From SZUA-186 sp039714155 (GTDB lineage Bacteria > Pseudomonadota > Gammaproteobacteria > UBA9214), in NCBI GenBank assembly GCA_039714155.1, contig JBDLJX010000086.1, positions 1-11,216 on the forward strand: a stretch of 11,216 nt of DNA, read 5' to 3'. Every line of letters begins with the position of its first letter. Position 1 is the first letter of the stretch. Made by a program: the position numbers and the translations under genes. Shown here piece after piece: positions 6,779-11,216 of this stretch. The notes under the pieces were generated by a model. The model was given only the letters and a program-made list of their open reading frames with translations, made no database searches and had not been told where the DNA came from.

Positions 6779-7908
6779 ACCTGGCCTTCCGTGACATTCG
6801 CCATTCGCTCGGGCGTTTTTTATTGACCTGTTTGGGTCTCAGTTTGCTGCTCGGCGTGGTGCTGTCGATGATTGGAATTTACCGCGGTCTGGTCGACGAT
6901 GCACTGGTACTCGCACGTAGCCCTGGTGTGGACCTGTGGGTGGTGGAGTCGGGTACGCGTGGTCCTTTTGCCGAGTCCTCCCGCATCCCGGGTGATATCC
7001 GCGAGGCCATTGCTCGCATGCACGGGGTGGTTGCGGCGGGTGCCGTGACCTATCAAAGCGTTGAGGCGCAACAGGCGCATGGCAAGCTGCGCCTCTACGT
7101 CGTTGGTTACGAGCCAGGTCGGCCTGGCGGCCCGCGGCACCTCGTCTCCGGACGTCCCATTACACGCAGCCATTACGAAATGATCGCTGATCAGCGCACC
7201 GGCTTGCGTCTTGGCGAACGCCTCCGTTTGGGGCGCGATACCTTTACCGTGGTGGGACTCACCGACGGTCAAGTTGCCTCCGGTGGTGACCCGGTCGTTT
7301 ATATTACGCTGCTCGATTCACAGATTTTGCAGTTTGAGCTGGCGCCAGCGGCTGTCCGGCGTGAACAGGCGCGCGGTATGGCCGTCGGGTACACGGATAC
7401 CGTGAATGTAGTACTGGCCCGGGTCGCTTCTCAGGTGCAAGCGGATAAGGTGGTGGATCAGGTTACGCACTGGAAGCATCTGTCCGCCATGACCCAGGCT
7501 GGTCAGGAAGAGATTCTGATCCGCTCGGTGGTGGCGCAGGCGCGCAAACAAATCGGCTTGTTTACCGGGATTCTGTTGATGGTCTCGGCCGTGATCATCG
7601 CACTCATTGTCTACACCATGACCATGGACAAGCTGCGCGTGATCGCAACACTCAAACTGATCGGTGCTCCGGATCGCACTATCATTGGACTGATCGTGCA
7701 ACAGGCCCTCGCCATGGGCGTTATCGGCTTTGCTGTCGGGGCGCTGCTGATCAGTCAATTCAAGGACTATTTTCCACGCCGGGTGATTCTGCAACCGCAG
7801 GACGGTCTGGTGCTGGCATTGATCGTAATCGTCGTTTGTGTACTCGCCAGTGGTCTCGGTGTGCGCCTGGCGCTCAAGGTCGATCCGGCCACGGCGTTGG
7901 GAGGCTGA
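6775..7908 (+). CDS. FtsX/MacB (DevC)-type ABC permease
   Basis: The 377-residue inner-membrane protein has one N-terminal helix (about 16-38), a periplasmic domain of about 220 residues, and three C-terminal helices (about 262-285, 303-327 and 344-366). This is the topology of MacB, LolC/E, FtsX and DevC permeases. Family-typical traits are the cytoplasmic coupling stretch TMDKLRVIATLKLIGAPDRTI and the C-terminal KVDPATALGG. The ATG lies inside the TGA stop region of the adaptor gene (overlap ATGA), which implies translational coupling. At 377 residues without a fused ATPase it is closer to DevC than to full MacB. MacB-type pumps are mechanotransmitters that push periplasmic substrates through the adaptor and channel rather than carrying them across the inner membrane. 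The substrate cannot be read from the sequence. Confidence 0.92.
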   Translation: MNLAFRDIRHSLGRFLLTCLGLSLLLGVVLSMIGIYRGLVDDALVLARSPGVDLWVVESGTRGPFAESSRIPGDIREAIARMHGVVAAGAVTYQSVEAQQAHGKLRLYVVGYEPGRPGGPRHLVSGRPITRSHYEMIADQRTGLRLGERLRLGRDTFTVVGLTDGQVASGGDPVVYITLLDSQILQFELAPAAVRREQARGMAVGYTDTVNVVLARVASQVQADKVVDQVTHWKHLSAMTQAGQEEILIRSVVAQARKQIGLFTGILLMVSAVIIALIVYTMTMDKLRVIATLKLIGAPDRTIIGLIVQQALAMGVIGFAVGALLISQFKDYFPRRVILQPQDGLVLALIVIVVCVLASGLGVRLALKVDPATALGG

Positions 7909-7912
7909 CCCG

Positions 7913-8632
7913 ATGCAATCCAGCGTCATTCCTGTGCGCACCGAGAGCCCGCCTGCGCCCCTCGTCAAATTGCGTGGCATCTCGAAACACTTTGGAGAAG
8001 GCGAGACGCGTGTTGATGCACTGCGTGACATTACGCTTGAGGTGCAGCCGGGCAAAGTAATCGGATTGCTCGGGCCAAGTGGCTCCGGCAAGAGTACGCT
8101 GCTCAATGTGATCGGCTGTATTGTCGAGCCCAGCAATGGCCGAATGCAGCTCGACGGTGAGGCGGTCTATGACGACCGCTGGTTGCGCCCCGACCTGCGG
8201 CAGCTACGTCTGGAGAAGATTGGCTTCATCTTTCAGTTCCACAACTTGCTGCCGTTCCTGAACAGTCTGGAGAATGTGGCAGTGGTACTGAGGTTGGCTA
8301 AGCGTAACCGCAAGGAGACCAATGAACGTGCAATGGAATTGCTCGATTATCTTGAAGTTGGTCACCGTGCGAATGCTTCTGTGTCGCATCTCTCCGGTGG
8401 CGAGGCACAGCGCGTCGCCATCGCCCGCGCGCTCGCCAACCGCCCGCGTATCATTCTGGCTGACGAACCGACCGCGGCGCTCGACTCGCAGCGTGCACGC
8501 ATTGTGATGGACCTGTTGCGCAAGGTGGCCAGTGAACAGCAGGCAGCCATTCTGGCGGTCACGCACGATGAAAAGGTCTATGATCGATTCGATCAGATCT
8601 TTCACTTGCGGGACGGGCACCTGGATGAGTGA
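7913..8632 (+). CDS. MacB/LolD/DevA-type ABC transporter ATPase
   Basis: The 239-residue cytoplasmic nucleotide-binding subunit has all motifs intact: Walker A GPSGSGKST (54-62), Q-loop at Q108 (FIFQFHNLLPFLNSLENV), signature LSGGEAQR (160-167), Walker B IILADEP (180-186) with catalytic E185, D-loop SQR after AALD, and switch H218 (VTHD). The QFHNLLPFL and ENV stretch is typical of the MacB/LolD/FtsE branch. I start it at ATG 7913, 4 nt after the permease stop, with GGAGG at 7900-7904. The frame is open further upstream, but those codons overlap the permease and have no ribosome site. It completes an adaptor-permease-ATPase operon in the DevBCA order. There is no convincing intrinsic terminator directly after the stop. 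Confidence 0.95.
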   Translation: MQSSVIPVRTESPPAPLVKLRGISKHFGEGETRVDALRDITLEVQPGKVIGLLGPSGSGKSTLLNVIGCIVEPSNGRMQLDGEAVYDDRWLRPDLRQLRLEKIGFIFQFHNLLPFLNSLENVAVVLRLAKRNRKETNERAMELLDYLEVGHRANASVSHLSGGEAQRVAIARALANRPRIILADEPTAALDSQRARIVMDLLRKVASEQQAAILAVTHDEKVYDRFDQIFHLRDGHLDE

Positions 8633-8824
8633 ACCCGCGCAGGCTTACTCTGTGGGTGGTGAATTACTATCAATGATGGCAAATGTGGACCCGAAGCCAC
8701 TCAAGTAATCAGTACCGGACTTTTACGGGATTCGGTTATGCATGGTTATGCATTGTTGTGCAATTGGAGCAACGGGCGCCCCTGTTAATACAAAGTAAAA
8801 CAACAAGATACAAACCAACAATGC
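8633..8824 (+). other. Gene-poor stretch between exporter and tRNA fragment
   Basis: No ribosome-bound reading frame is evident here. The stretch holds a perfect 10-bp tandem duplication and otherwise unstructured sequence, becoming A-rich just before the tRNA fragment. In the model where the tRNA fragment is the right end of an integrated element, this would be the element's inner edge. Confidence 0.4.
8734..8753 (+). repeat. Perfect tandem duplication of GGTTATGCAT
   Basis: Two contiguous exact copies of a 10-bp unit, each containing the palindrome ATGCAT. It lies about 70 bp inside the tRNA-Met fragment. Short direct repeats near an element end can be recombinase or excisionase sites, but a chance slippage product is equally possible. 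Confidence 0.6.
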
Positions 8825-8871
8825 CATTCATAATGCTGGGGTCGGTGGTTCAAGTCCACACGTAGCTACCA
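8825..8871 (+). other. 3' half of a tRNA-Met(CAT) gene, probable attachment-site scar
   Basis: From the anticodon loop TTCATAA (anticodon CAT at 8829-8831) to CCA at 8869-8871, the segment matches an elongator tRNA-Met segment by segment. It has 3' anticodon stem TGCTG, variable loop GGGTC, T-arm GGTGG-TTCAAGT-CCACA, acceptor CGTAGCT, discriminator A and CCA. The lengths are the same as in E. coli tRNA-Met as I recall it. The 5' half is missing: no D-arm, no TAGCTCAG and no matching acceptor strand lie in the A-rich sequence before it. The 5' anticodon stem is disrupted (TGCCA instead of CAGCA), and the T-stem has one G-A mismatch. It therefore cannot be a working tRNA. A bare tRNA 3' half is the usual product of site-specific integration into a tRNA gene. 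Confidence 0.8.
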
Positions 8872-8950
8872 TATTTTAAAAGACTTACGAAGTTTACCGT
8901 CTTTCAGTATTTCTTCTGTGGTGCAAATGTAGTGCGGCGTGCAGGCGTCC

Positions 8951-8981
8951 ACAAAAGCATAGGCCACCCCGAAGGATGGCC
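8951..8981 (-). terminator. Intrinsic terminator with UUCG loop
   Basis: On the minus strand GGCCATCC-TTCG-GGGTGGCC forms an 8-bp stem (one G-U pair) closed by the extra-stable C(UUCG)G loop. It is followed by TATGCTTTTGT. It lies 35 nt after the stop of the 29-residue membrane peptide gene and would end that transcript. Confidence 0.7.
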
Positions 8982-9016
8982 AGTGCGTGTCCTTGCTTCC
9001 CTGTTAAGCGCCGTAT

Positions 9017-9106
9017 TTAATTGGCCAGGGAGTTCAACATTAGGAACAGAAGCACAGCTATAAACGCCACAATAGCACCCATAAAGACTTTTATATCACC
9101 TTCCAT
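9017..9106 (-). CDS. 29-residue single-helix membrane peptide
   Basis: This gene is shorter than usual ORF cut-offs. It has an ATG at 9106, a strong ribosome site AGGGGA (9112-9117) 5 nt upstream, and a TAA stop, with an intrinsic terminator beyond. The peptide is MEGDIKVF followed by a hydrophobic helix of about 17 residues (MGAIVAFIAVLLFLMLN) and a short polar end SLAN. This is a classic design for a small inner-membrane protein, with a charged N-terminus and one transmembrane helix. Such peptides often serve as accessory subunits or regulators of larger membrane complexes, but no partner is evident here and I do not recognise a family. The combination of start site, composition and terminator makes chance unlikely. 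Confidence 0.65.
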   Translation of the reverse strand: MEGDIKVFMGAIVAFIAVLLFLMLNSLAN

Positions 9107-9202
9107 TTTCGTCCCCTAATTATTATTTACTGACAGATACAATATATATGTAGCCAGTAGCTTTTAATATTGTCCATGAGTGCAGATGGACAAAAGTCTT
9201 AC

Positions 9203-9370
9203 TCAGCGAATCGCAATCTCTTCAATCCACTCGCCGTGCATGCTGTTGATGCGCCGGTCTGGGATCTTCCTGCGACACGCCCTTATTGTTGCCCCGTTGC
9301 TGTCCTTGAATGGAGTCCTGGGCATTTCATTGTTCAGCCGCCTGTCACCAGGCTGTCTCTTATTCATCAT
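9203..9370 (-). CDS. 55-residue Arg-rich small protein, conserved-looking
   Basis: A complete 55-codon gene lies on the minus strand, with tandem ATGs at 9370 and 9367 and GAGGGA and AGGA 4-14 nt upstream. The protein is soluble and strongly patterned: PGDRRLNNEMPRTPFKDSNG in the first half, CRRKIPDRRI and then HGEWIEEIAIR in the second. The two RR-centred motifs, the MPxxPFxDSxG segment and the amphipathic end are not what a random frame yields. I have the impression of a widespread uncharacterised small-protein family in proteobacteria, but I cannot name it. Overlapping plus-strand frames of 74-75 codons in this stretch are shadows. An FNR/Anr-like site lies about 70 nt upstream, suggesting oxygen-responsive expression. 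The next gene downstream is the 29-residue membrane peptide, 96 nt away. Confidence 0.7.
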   Translation of the reverse strand: MMNKRQPGDRRLNNEMPRTPFKDSNGATIRACRRKIPDRRINSMHGEWIEEIAIR

Positions 9371-9433
9371 ATTCCTGGTCCCTCAGGATATGAATAGTCT
9401 TTGAAACGCTACCTCTTTCCTGTTGACAGGATA

Positions 9434-9447
9434 TTGATATAGGTCAA
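9434..9447 (-). promoter_or_regulatory. FNR/Anr-like binding site
   Basis: TTGATATAGGTCAA matches the FNR consensus TTGAT-N4-ATCAA at nine of ten fixed positions and fits the Anr-type variant with GTCAA. Read toward the 55-residue gene, a TAGCGT hexamer (9406-9411, TAxxxT pattern) lies where a -10 should be if the box is centred at -41.5, the classic activating position. This places the transcript start near 9399, about 29 nt before the ATG. In the opposite direction no -10 falls at the right distance. Confidence 0.55.
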
Positions 9448-9457
9448 ATGAGGCACC

Positions 9458-9528
9458 CTCTCCCTGCCCAGCCAGATCGCTGACAGTTCCCGGCCTTGTG
9501 GCCTCGCTCGCATCGGGTGCAGGGAGAG
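9458..9528. repeat. Inverted repeat with 10-bp perfect arms
   Basis: CTCTCCCTGC (9458-9467) pairs with GCAGGGAGAG (9519-9528) across a 51-nt interior, which itself holds GGCC-TTGT-GGCC. The CCCTCTCCCT style is common in dispersed intergenic palindromes. It may be a REP/MITE-like element or a folded RNA. No T-run follows either arm. Confidence 0.5.
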
Positions 9529-9587
9529 TATTGATTAACCTGGGTCTGGGGTATGTAAGAATAAAGTTGTAAGAACAGGAACCGATC

Positions 9588-9642
9588 TTTTTACTTGCTT
9601 TTTACTTGCTCCTTACTCGCTTGTTACCGACTTCTTGCATGC
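9588..9642. repeat. 11-bp tandem units around TTAC
   Basis: Two exact copies of TTTTTACTTGC (9588-9598, 9599-9609) are followed by TCCTTACTCGC and TTGTTACCGAC in the same 11-bp register, then a weaker TTCTTGCATGC. On the minus strand the first two read GTAAA-N6-GTAAA, which fits the CpxR box. Helical phasing suggests a protein-binding array; slippage is the simpler alternative for the first two copies. Confidence 0.5.
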
Positions 9643-9700
9643 TTCATTGGTATTATTACTACGTCGAGCCAAATCATGGATTGATTAGCTTGGTACAAAC

Positions 9701-9730
9701 ACGGCGGCCTTCGGGTCGCCGTTCTTTTGT
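9701..9730 (+). terminator. Orphan intrinsic terminator with UUCG loop
   Basis: ACGGCGGCC-TTCG-GGTCGCCGT gives a 9-bp GC-rich stem with one G-U pair and a C(UUCG)G loop, followed by TCTTTTGTTT. The T-rich tail fixes its direction as plus. No protein gene ends in front of it on this strand for more than 1 kb, so it either terminates a small RNA or is left over from a lost gene. Confidence 0.75.
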
Positions 9731-9882
9731 TTGTGCATAGAAACACGCCATTCATAACTTGCTTGGTGTTTTTAGAATTCTCTGATTTACACGTCATTAT
9801 TCTGACTTGCATCAATGCCGCCTGGATTGTTTTGTTGTATACATATTAAGTGTAGATAAACTCAAATTCATGGAAGAGGATA

Positions 9883-10053
9883 ATGAAGTCTTATCTCAGA
9901 AATATTGTTTTTGTATGCGCCATGTCGATCTGTCTATCAATATCAGCGCATGCAACTAGCCAGCATTCACACGCAGATGAATATTGGCTAATAGGCTCCT
10001 TTCTAGCGAGTCTGATCGGGGTGATAATACTCGTAGGTGTCTTGCACCGTTAA
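9883..10053 (+). CDS. 56-residue exported or membrane protein with His cluster
   Basis: This gene falls just below common length cut-offs. ATG 9883 follows GGAAGAGGA (9872-9880), a good ribosome site. Residues 1-24 form a signal peptide (KSYLRN, hydrophobic IVFVCAMSICLSIS, then AHA as a likely cleavage motif). The mature part begins TSQHSHADEYW and continues as a second hydrophobic helix (LIGSFLASLIGVIILVGVL), ending HR. After cleavage it would be an about 32-residue peptide with a periplasmic, metal-binding-looking HSHADE head and one membrane helix; without cleavage it would be a two-helix hairpin. I do not recognise the family. It faces the 52-residue CxxC gene, and hairpins lie between the two stops. 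The signal peptide and ribosome site argue strongly that it is real. Confidence 0.7.
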   Translation: MKSYLRNIVFVCAMSICLSISAHATSQHSHADEYWLIGSFLASLIGVIILVGVLHR

Positions 10054-10076
10054 CGGCTGAATTATGCTTTTGTCAT

Positions 10077-10095
10077 ATCGTACCTCGGGTACGAT
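10077..10095 (+). other. Perfect palindrome ATCGTACC-TCG-GGTACGAT
   Basis: An 8-bp perfect stem with a 3-nt loop lies 23 nt after the stop of the 56-residue gene. No T-run follows in either direction, so it is either a weak or Rho-assisted end signal for that gene or a protein-binding dyad. Confidence 0.45.
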
Positions 10096-10100
10096 GCGGA

Positions 10101-10130
10101 TAAAAGAATACCCCGCCACAATGGGCGGGG
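10101..10130 (-). terminator. Intrinsic terminator of the 52-residue CxxC gene
   Basis: On the minus strand CCCCGCC-CATTGT-GGCGGGG forms a 7-bp all-GC stem, followed by TATTCTTTTA. It begins 4 nt after the stop at 10135, the textbook place for the end of this gene's transcript. Confidence 0.85.
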
Positions 10131-10134
10131 CTCG

Positions 10135-10293
10135 TCACTCATTATCACCGTCATATTCCCAGCCTACCTCTTCGTAGTTATCCGGCTCGCCATCATCTAC
10201 TGGACAGCACACAGGACTCCTGTCCTTCTTATAGCTGGTGAACGCATAGCGCGTACCGCAGGCATCGCAGGTTCTGGTGTCGGAATTGTTCAT
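10135..10293 (-). CDS. 52-residue CxxC (zinc-ribbon-like) acidic protein
   Basis: A complete small gene lies on the minus strand with ATG 10293, stop TGA at 10135 and a strong intrinsic terminator right behind it. The protein reads TCDACGTRYAFTSYKKD, then SPVCCPVDDGEPDNYEEVGWEYDGDNE. The CxxC (9-12) plus the CC pair (29-30), about 17 residues apart, resembles half-size zinc ribbons. The second half is strongly acidic, which is usual in small nucleic-acid- or protein-binding adaptors. The ribosome site is weak (only AACAGA before the ATG), a mild argument against the exact start, but no other ATG is available. The terminator and the cysteine spacing support a real gene. Function is unknown and no family is recognised. 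Confidence 0.7.
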   Translation of the reverse strand: MNNSDTRTCDACGTRYAFTSYKKDRSPVCCPVDDGEPDNYEEVGWEYDGDNE

Positions 10294-10361
10294 TCTGTTT
10301 TAATTGTTCGCTGTCCTTCCCGAAAATATGTACTGCCTGATTTTCTTGGCCTTTTTCAGGG

Positions 10362-11096
10362 GTGACGTCAATGTGGGACCCTCGGCCATCGTTGCGGCCG
10401 AAGAGGATCCAGAACCATGAAGCCCATTGTCTGTGCGCTGTTGGGGAGTTACGCAAGCTCGGCATCGATGTTGCTAAATCAACCGTGGAAAAGTACCGAG
10501 TGCGTTCCAGGAAGCCACCATCTCCGACGTGGAAGGTTTTTCTCAACAACCATGTCGGGGACTTGGTGTCTATCGATTTCTTCGTGGTGCCAACCGTGAG
10601 AAACAAGGTGCTGTTCGTTTTTGTGATTCTCGCACATCATCGACGCAGAGTTGTGTACTTCAATGTCACGGCGCACCCGACCGCCCAGTGGACCGGGCAG
10701 CAGATCATTGAAGCTTTTCCCTGGGATTCGGCACCAAAGTATCTGCTGCGGGATCGAGATGCTATTTATGGAAGCCGGTTCCAGAGGCGCGTCCAAAGCA
10801 TGGGCATTGAAGAGGTACTCTCAGCGCCGCGAAGCCCCTGGCAGAATGCATTTGTCGAACGCGTGATTGGCAGTATCCGGCGGGATTGCCTGGATCATAT
10901 CGTCGTGTTGAACAATCGTCATTTGAAACGAACCCTGACCAGCTATTTCACCTATTATCATTGTTGGCGAACACATTTGTCGCTGGGAATGGATAGTCCT
11001 GAATCGCGATCGGTGCAGCTGCCAGCAATTGGAAAGGCAGTACAATTTCAAGAGGTCGGTGGTTTGCATCACCATTATGAACGGGTGGCGGTGTGA
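10362..11096 (+). pseudogene. Decayed DDE transposase (integrase core) gene, N-terminus lost
   Basis: The open frame gives 244 residues from a GTG at 10362, but only about residues 30-244 look like a continuous transposase. An rve/integrase-core domain shows the acidic triad D72 (SIDFFVV), D131 (LRDRDAIYG) and E166 (FVERVIGSIRR), with 34 residues between the last two, as in DDE enzymes of the IS3/IS481 type. Motifs typical of the family follow (APRSPWQN, YYHCWRTHLSL, DSPESRSVQ, and the end VGGLHHHYERVAV). Full-length relatives run to more than 300 residues with an N-terminal helix-turn-helix part, which is absent. The stretch RPKRIQNHEAHCLCAVGELRKLG appears scrambled by small frameshifts compared with the usual ...NPLWGAPRIHGELxKLGID. 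No terminal inverted repeats were identified. It is almost certainly inactive, although its catalytic triad survives. Confidence 0.8.
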
Positions 11097-11216
11097 TAGT
11101 GTGTGATATGAGTTTTGGGAAGGACAAGCTGGGCCACCCTGTTGGGCGACATCTTCATGCCAGATAGCGAGTGAATTATGCAGATAACTCGTCAGCAAGG
11201 GCACGCAGCAATTTCG
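11097..11216. other. Flank right of the transposase remnant
   Basis: These 120 nt follow the transposase stop. I see no gene, terminator or clear inverted repeat that would mark the element's right end. Confidence 0.4.

Larger units (their letters stand above)
9371..9882. other. Non-coding region with regulatory signals
   Basis: These 512 nt contain no gene I can support. They hold an FNR/Anr-like site next to the 55-residue gene, a long-loop inverted repeat, four to five 11-bp tandem units, and a strong plus-strand intrinsic terminator with no gene in front of it. The leader of the 56-residue gene closes the region, with AGAGGA just before its start. Open frames across the terminator on either strand read through its stem and are judged spurious. 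Confidence 0.6.

Noticed and set aside
8683..8865. Plus-strand 60-codon frame before and through the tRNA fragment
   Set aside because: The frame overlaps the tRNA-Met 3' half, has no ribosome site and looks random.
8776..8871. Complete but degenerate tRNA gene, or the 3' end of tmRNA
   Set aside because: The sequence before the anticodon loop is A-rich with no D-arm or acceptor partner. The 3' end does not fit tmRNA, while the CAT anticodon loop fits tRNA-Met.
8866..8998. Minus-strand frame with protein-like text (VAYAFVDACTPHYICTTEEILKDG...) ending next to the tRNA fragment
   Set aside because: It has no ATG and no ribosome site, and it runs through the UUCG terminator stem and into the tRNA CCA end. 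It could be a gene scrap, but the terminator explains this stretch better.
9170..9404. Two overlapping plus-strand frames of 74-75 codons
   Set aside because: They lie antisense to the 55-residue gene, which has better ribosome sites and a more natural composition.
9624..9815. Minus-strand 63-codon frame
   Set aside because: It translates through the orphan terminator (residues NKRTATRRPP come from its stem) and has no ribosome site.

Overview
The window looks like a chromosomal accessory region of a gammaproteobacterium, probably one with a versatile respiratory chain. This rests on the OmpR/EnvZ-like regulator pair, the multihaem and b-type cytochromes, an FNR/Anr-like site, and an elongator tRNA-Met fragment that aligns position for position with my recollection of gammaproteobacterial tRNA-Met. 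The species cannot be named from the sequence.

Left part (1-2310): three co-oriented electron-transfer genes. These are the C-terminal part of a tetrahaem c-type cytochrome, a four-helix membrane cytochrome b (b561 type), and a small exported dihaem cytochrome c. Together they look like a module that moves electrons from the quinone pool through the membrane to periplasmic c-haems. A headless beta-propeller remnant follows, and possibly an inverted protein tail, so this edge appears eroded.

Middle part (2313-5392): an EnvZ-like sensor kinase and an OmpR-like response regulator on the minus strand. They diverge from a two-gene plus-strand unit encoding an exported, repeat-bearing Gly-rich protein and a small four-helix membrane protein. 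The divergent region holds a tandem GTAAC-N5-GTAAC direct repeat of the kind OmpR/CpxR-type regulators bind. I infer that the kinase pair regulates itself and perhaps the exported protein.

ABC exporter (5612-8632): membrane-fusion protein, FtsX/MacB-type permease and ATPase, translated almost without gaps in DevB-DevC-DevA order. The substrate is unknown and no outer-membrane channel is present.

Right part (8633-11216): an apparently more AT-rich region that ordinary ORF length cut-offs leave nearly empty. It opens with the 3' half of a tRNA-Met(CAT) in plus orientation and with no 5' half, the classic scar of an integrative element. In the usual geometry the element would lie to the left. 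Beyond it are four short but well-formed genes: a 29-aa membrane peptide, a 55-aa Arg-rich protein with an FNR/Anr-like box upstream, a 56-aa exported His-containing protein, and a 52-aa CxxC protein. Three convincing intrinsic terminators are present, one of which closes no visible gene and may end a small RNA. A decayed DDE transposase gene ends the region. I found no CRISPR array, toxin-antitoxin pair or recognisable phage-defence system.
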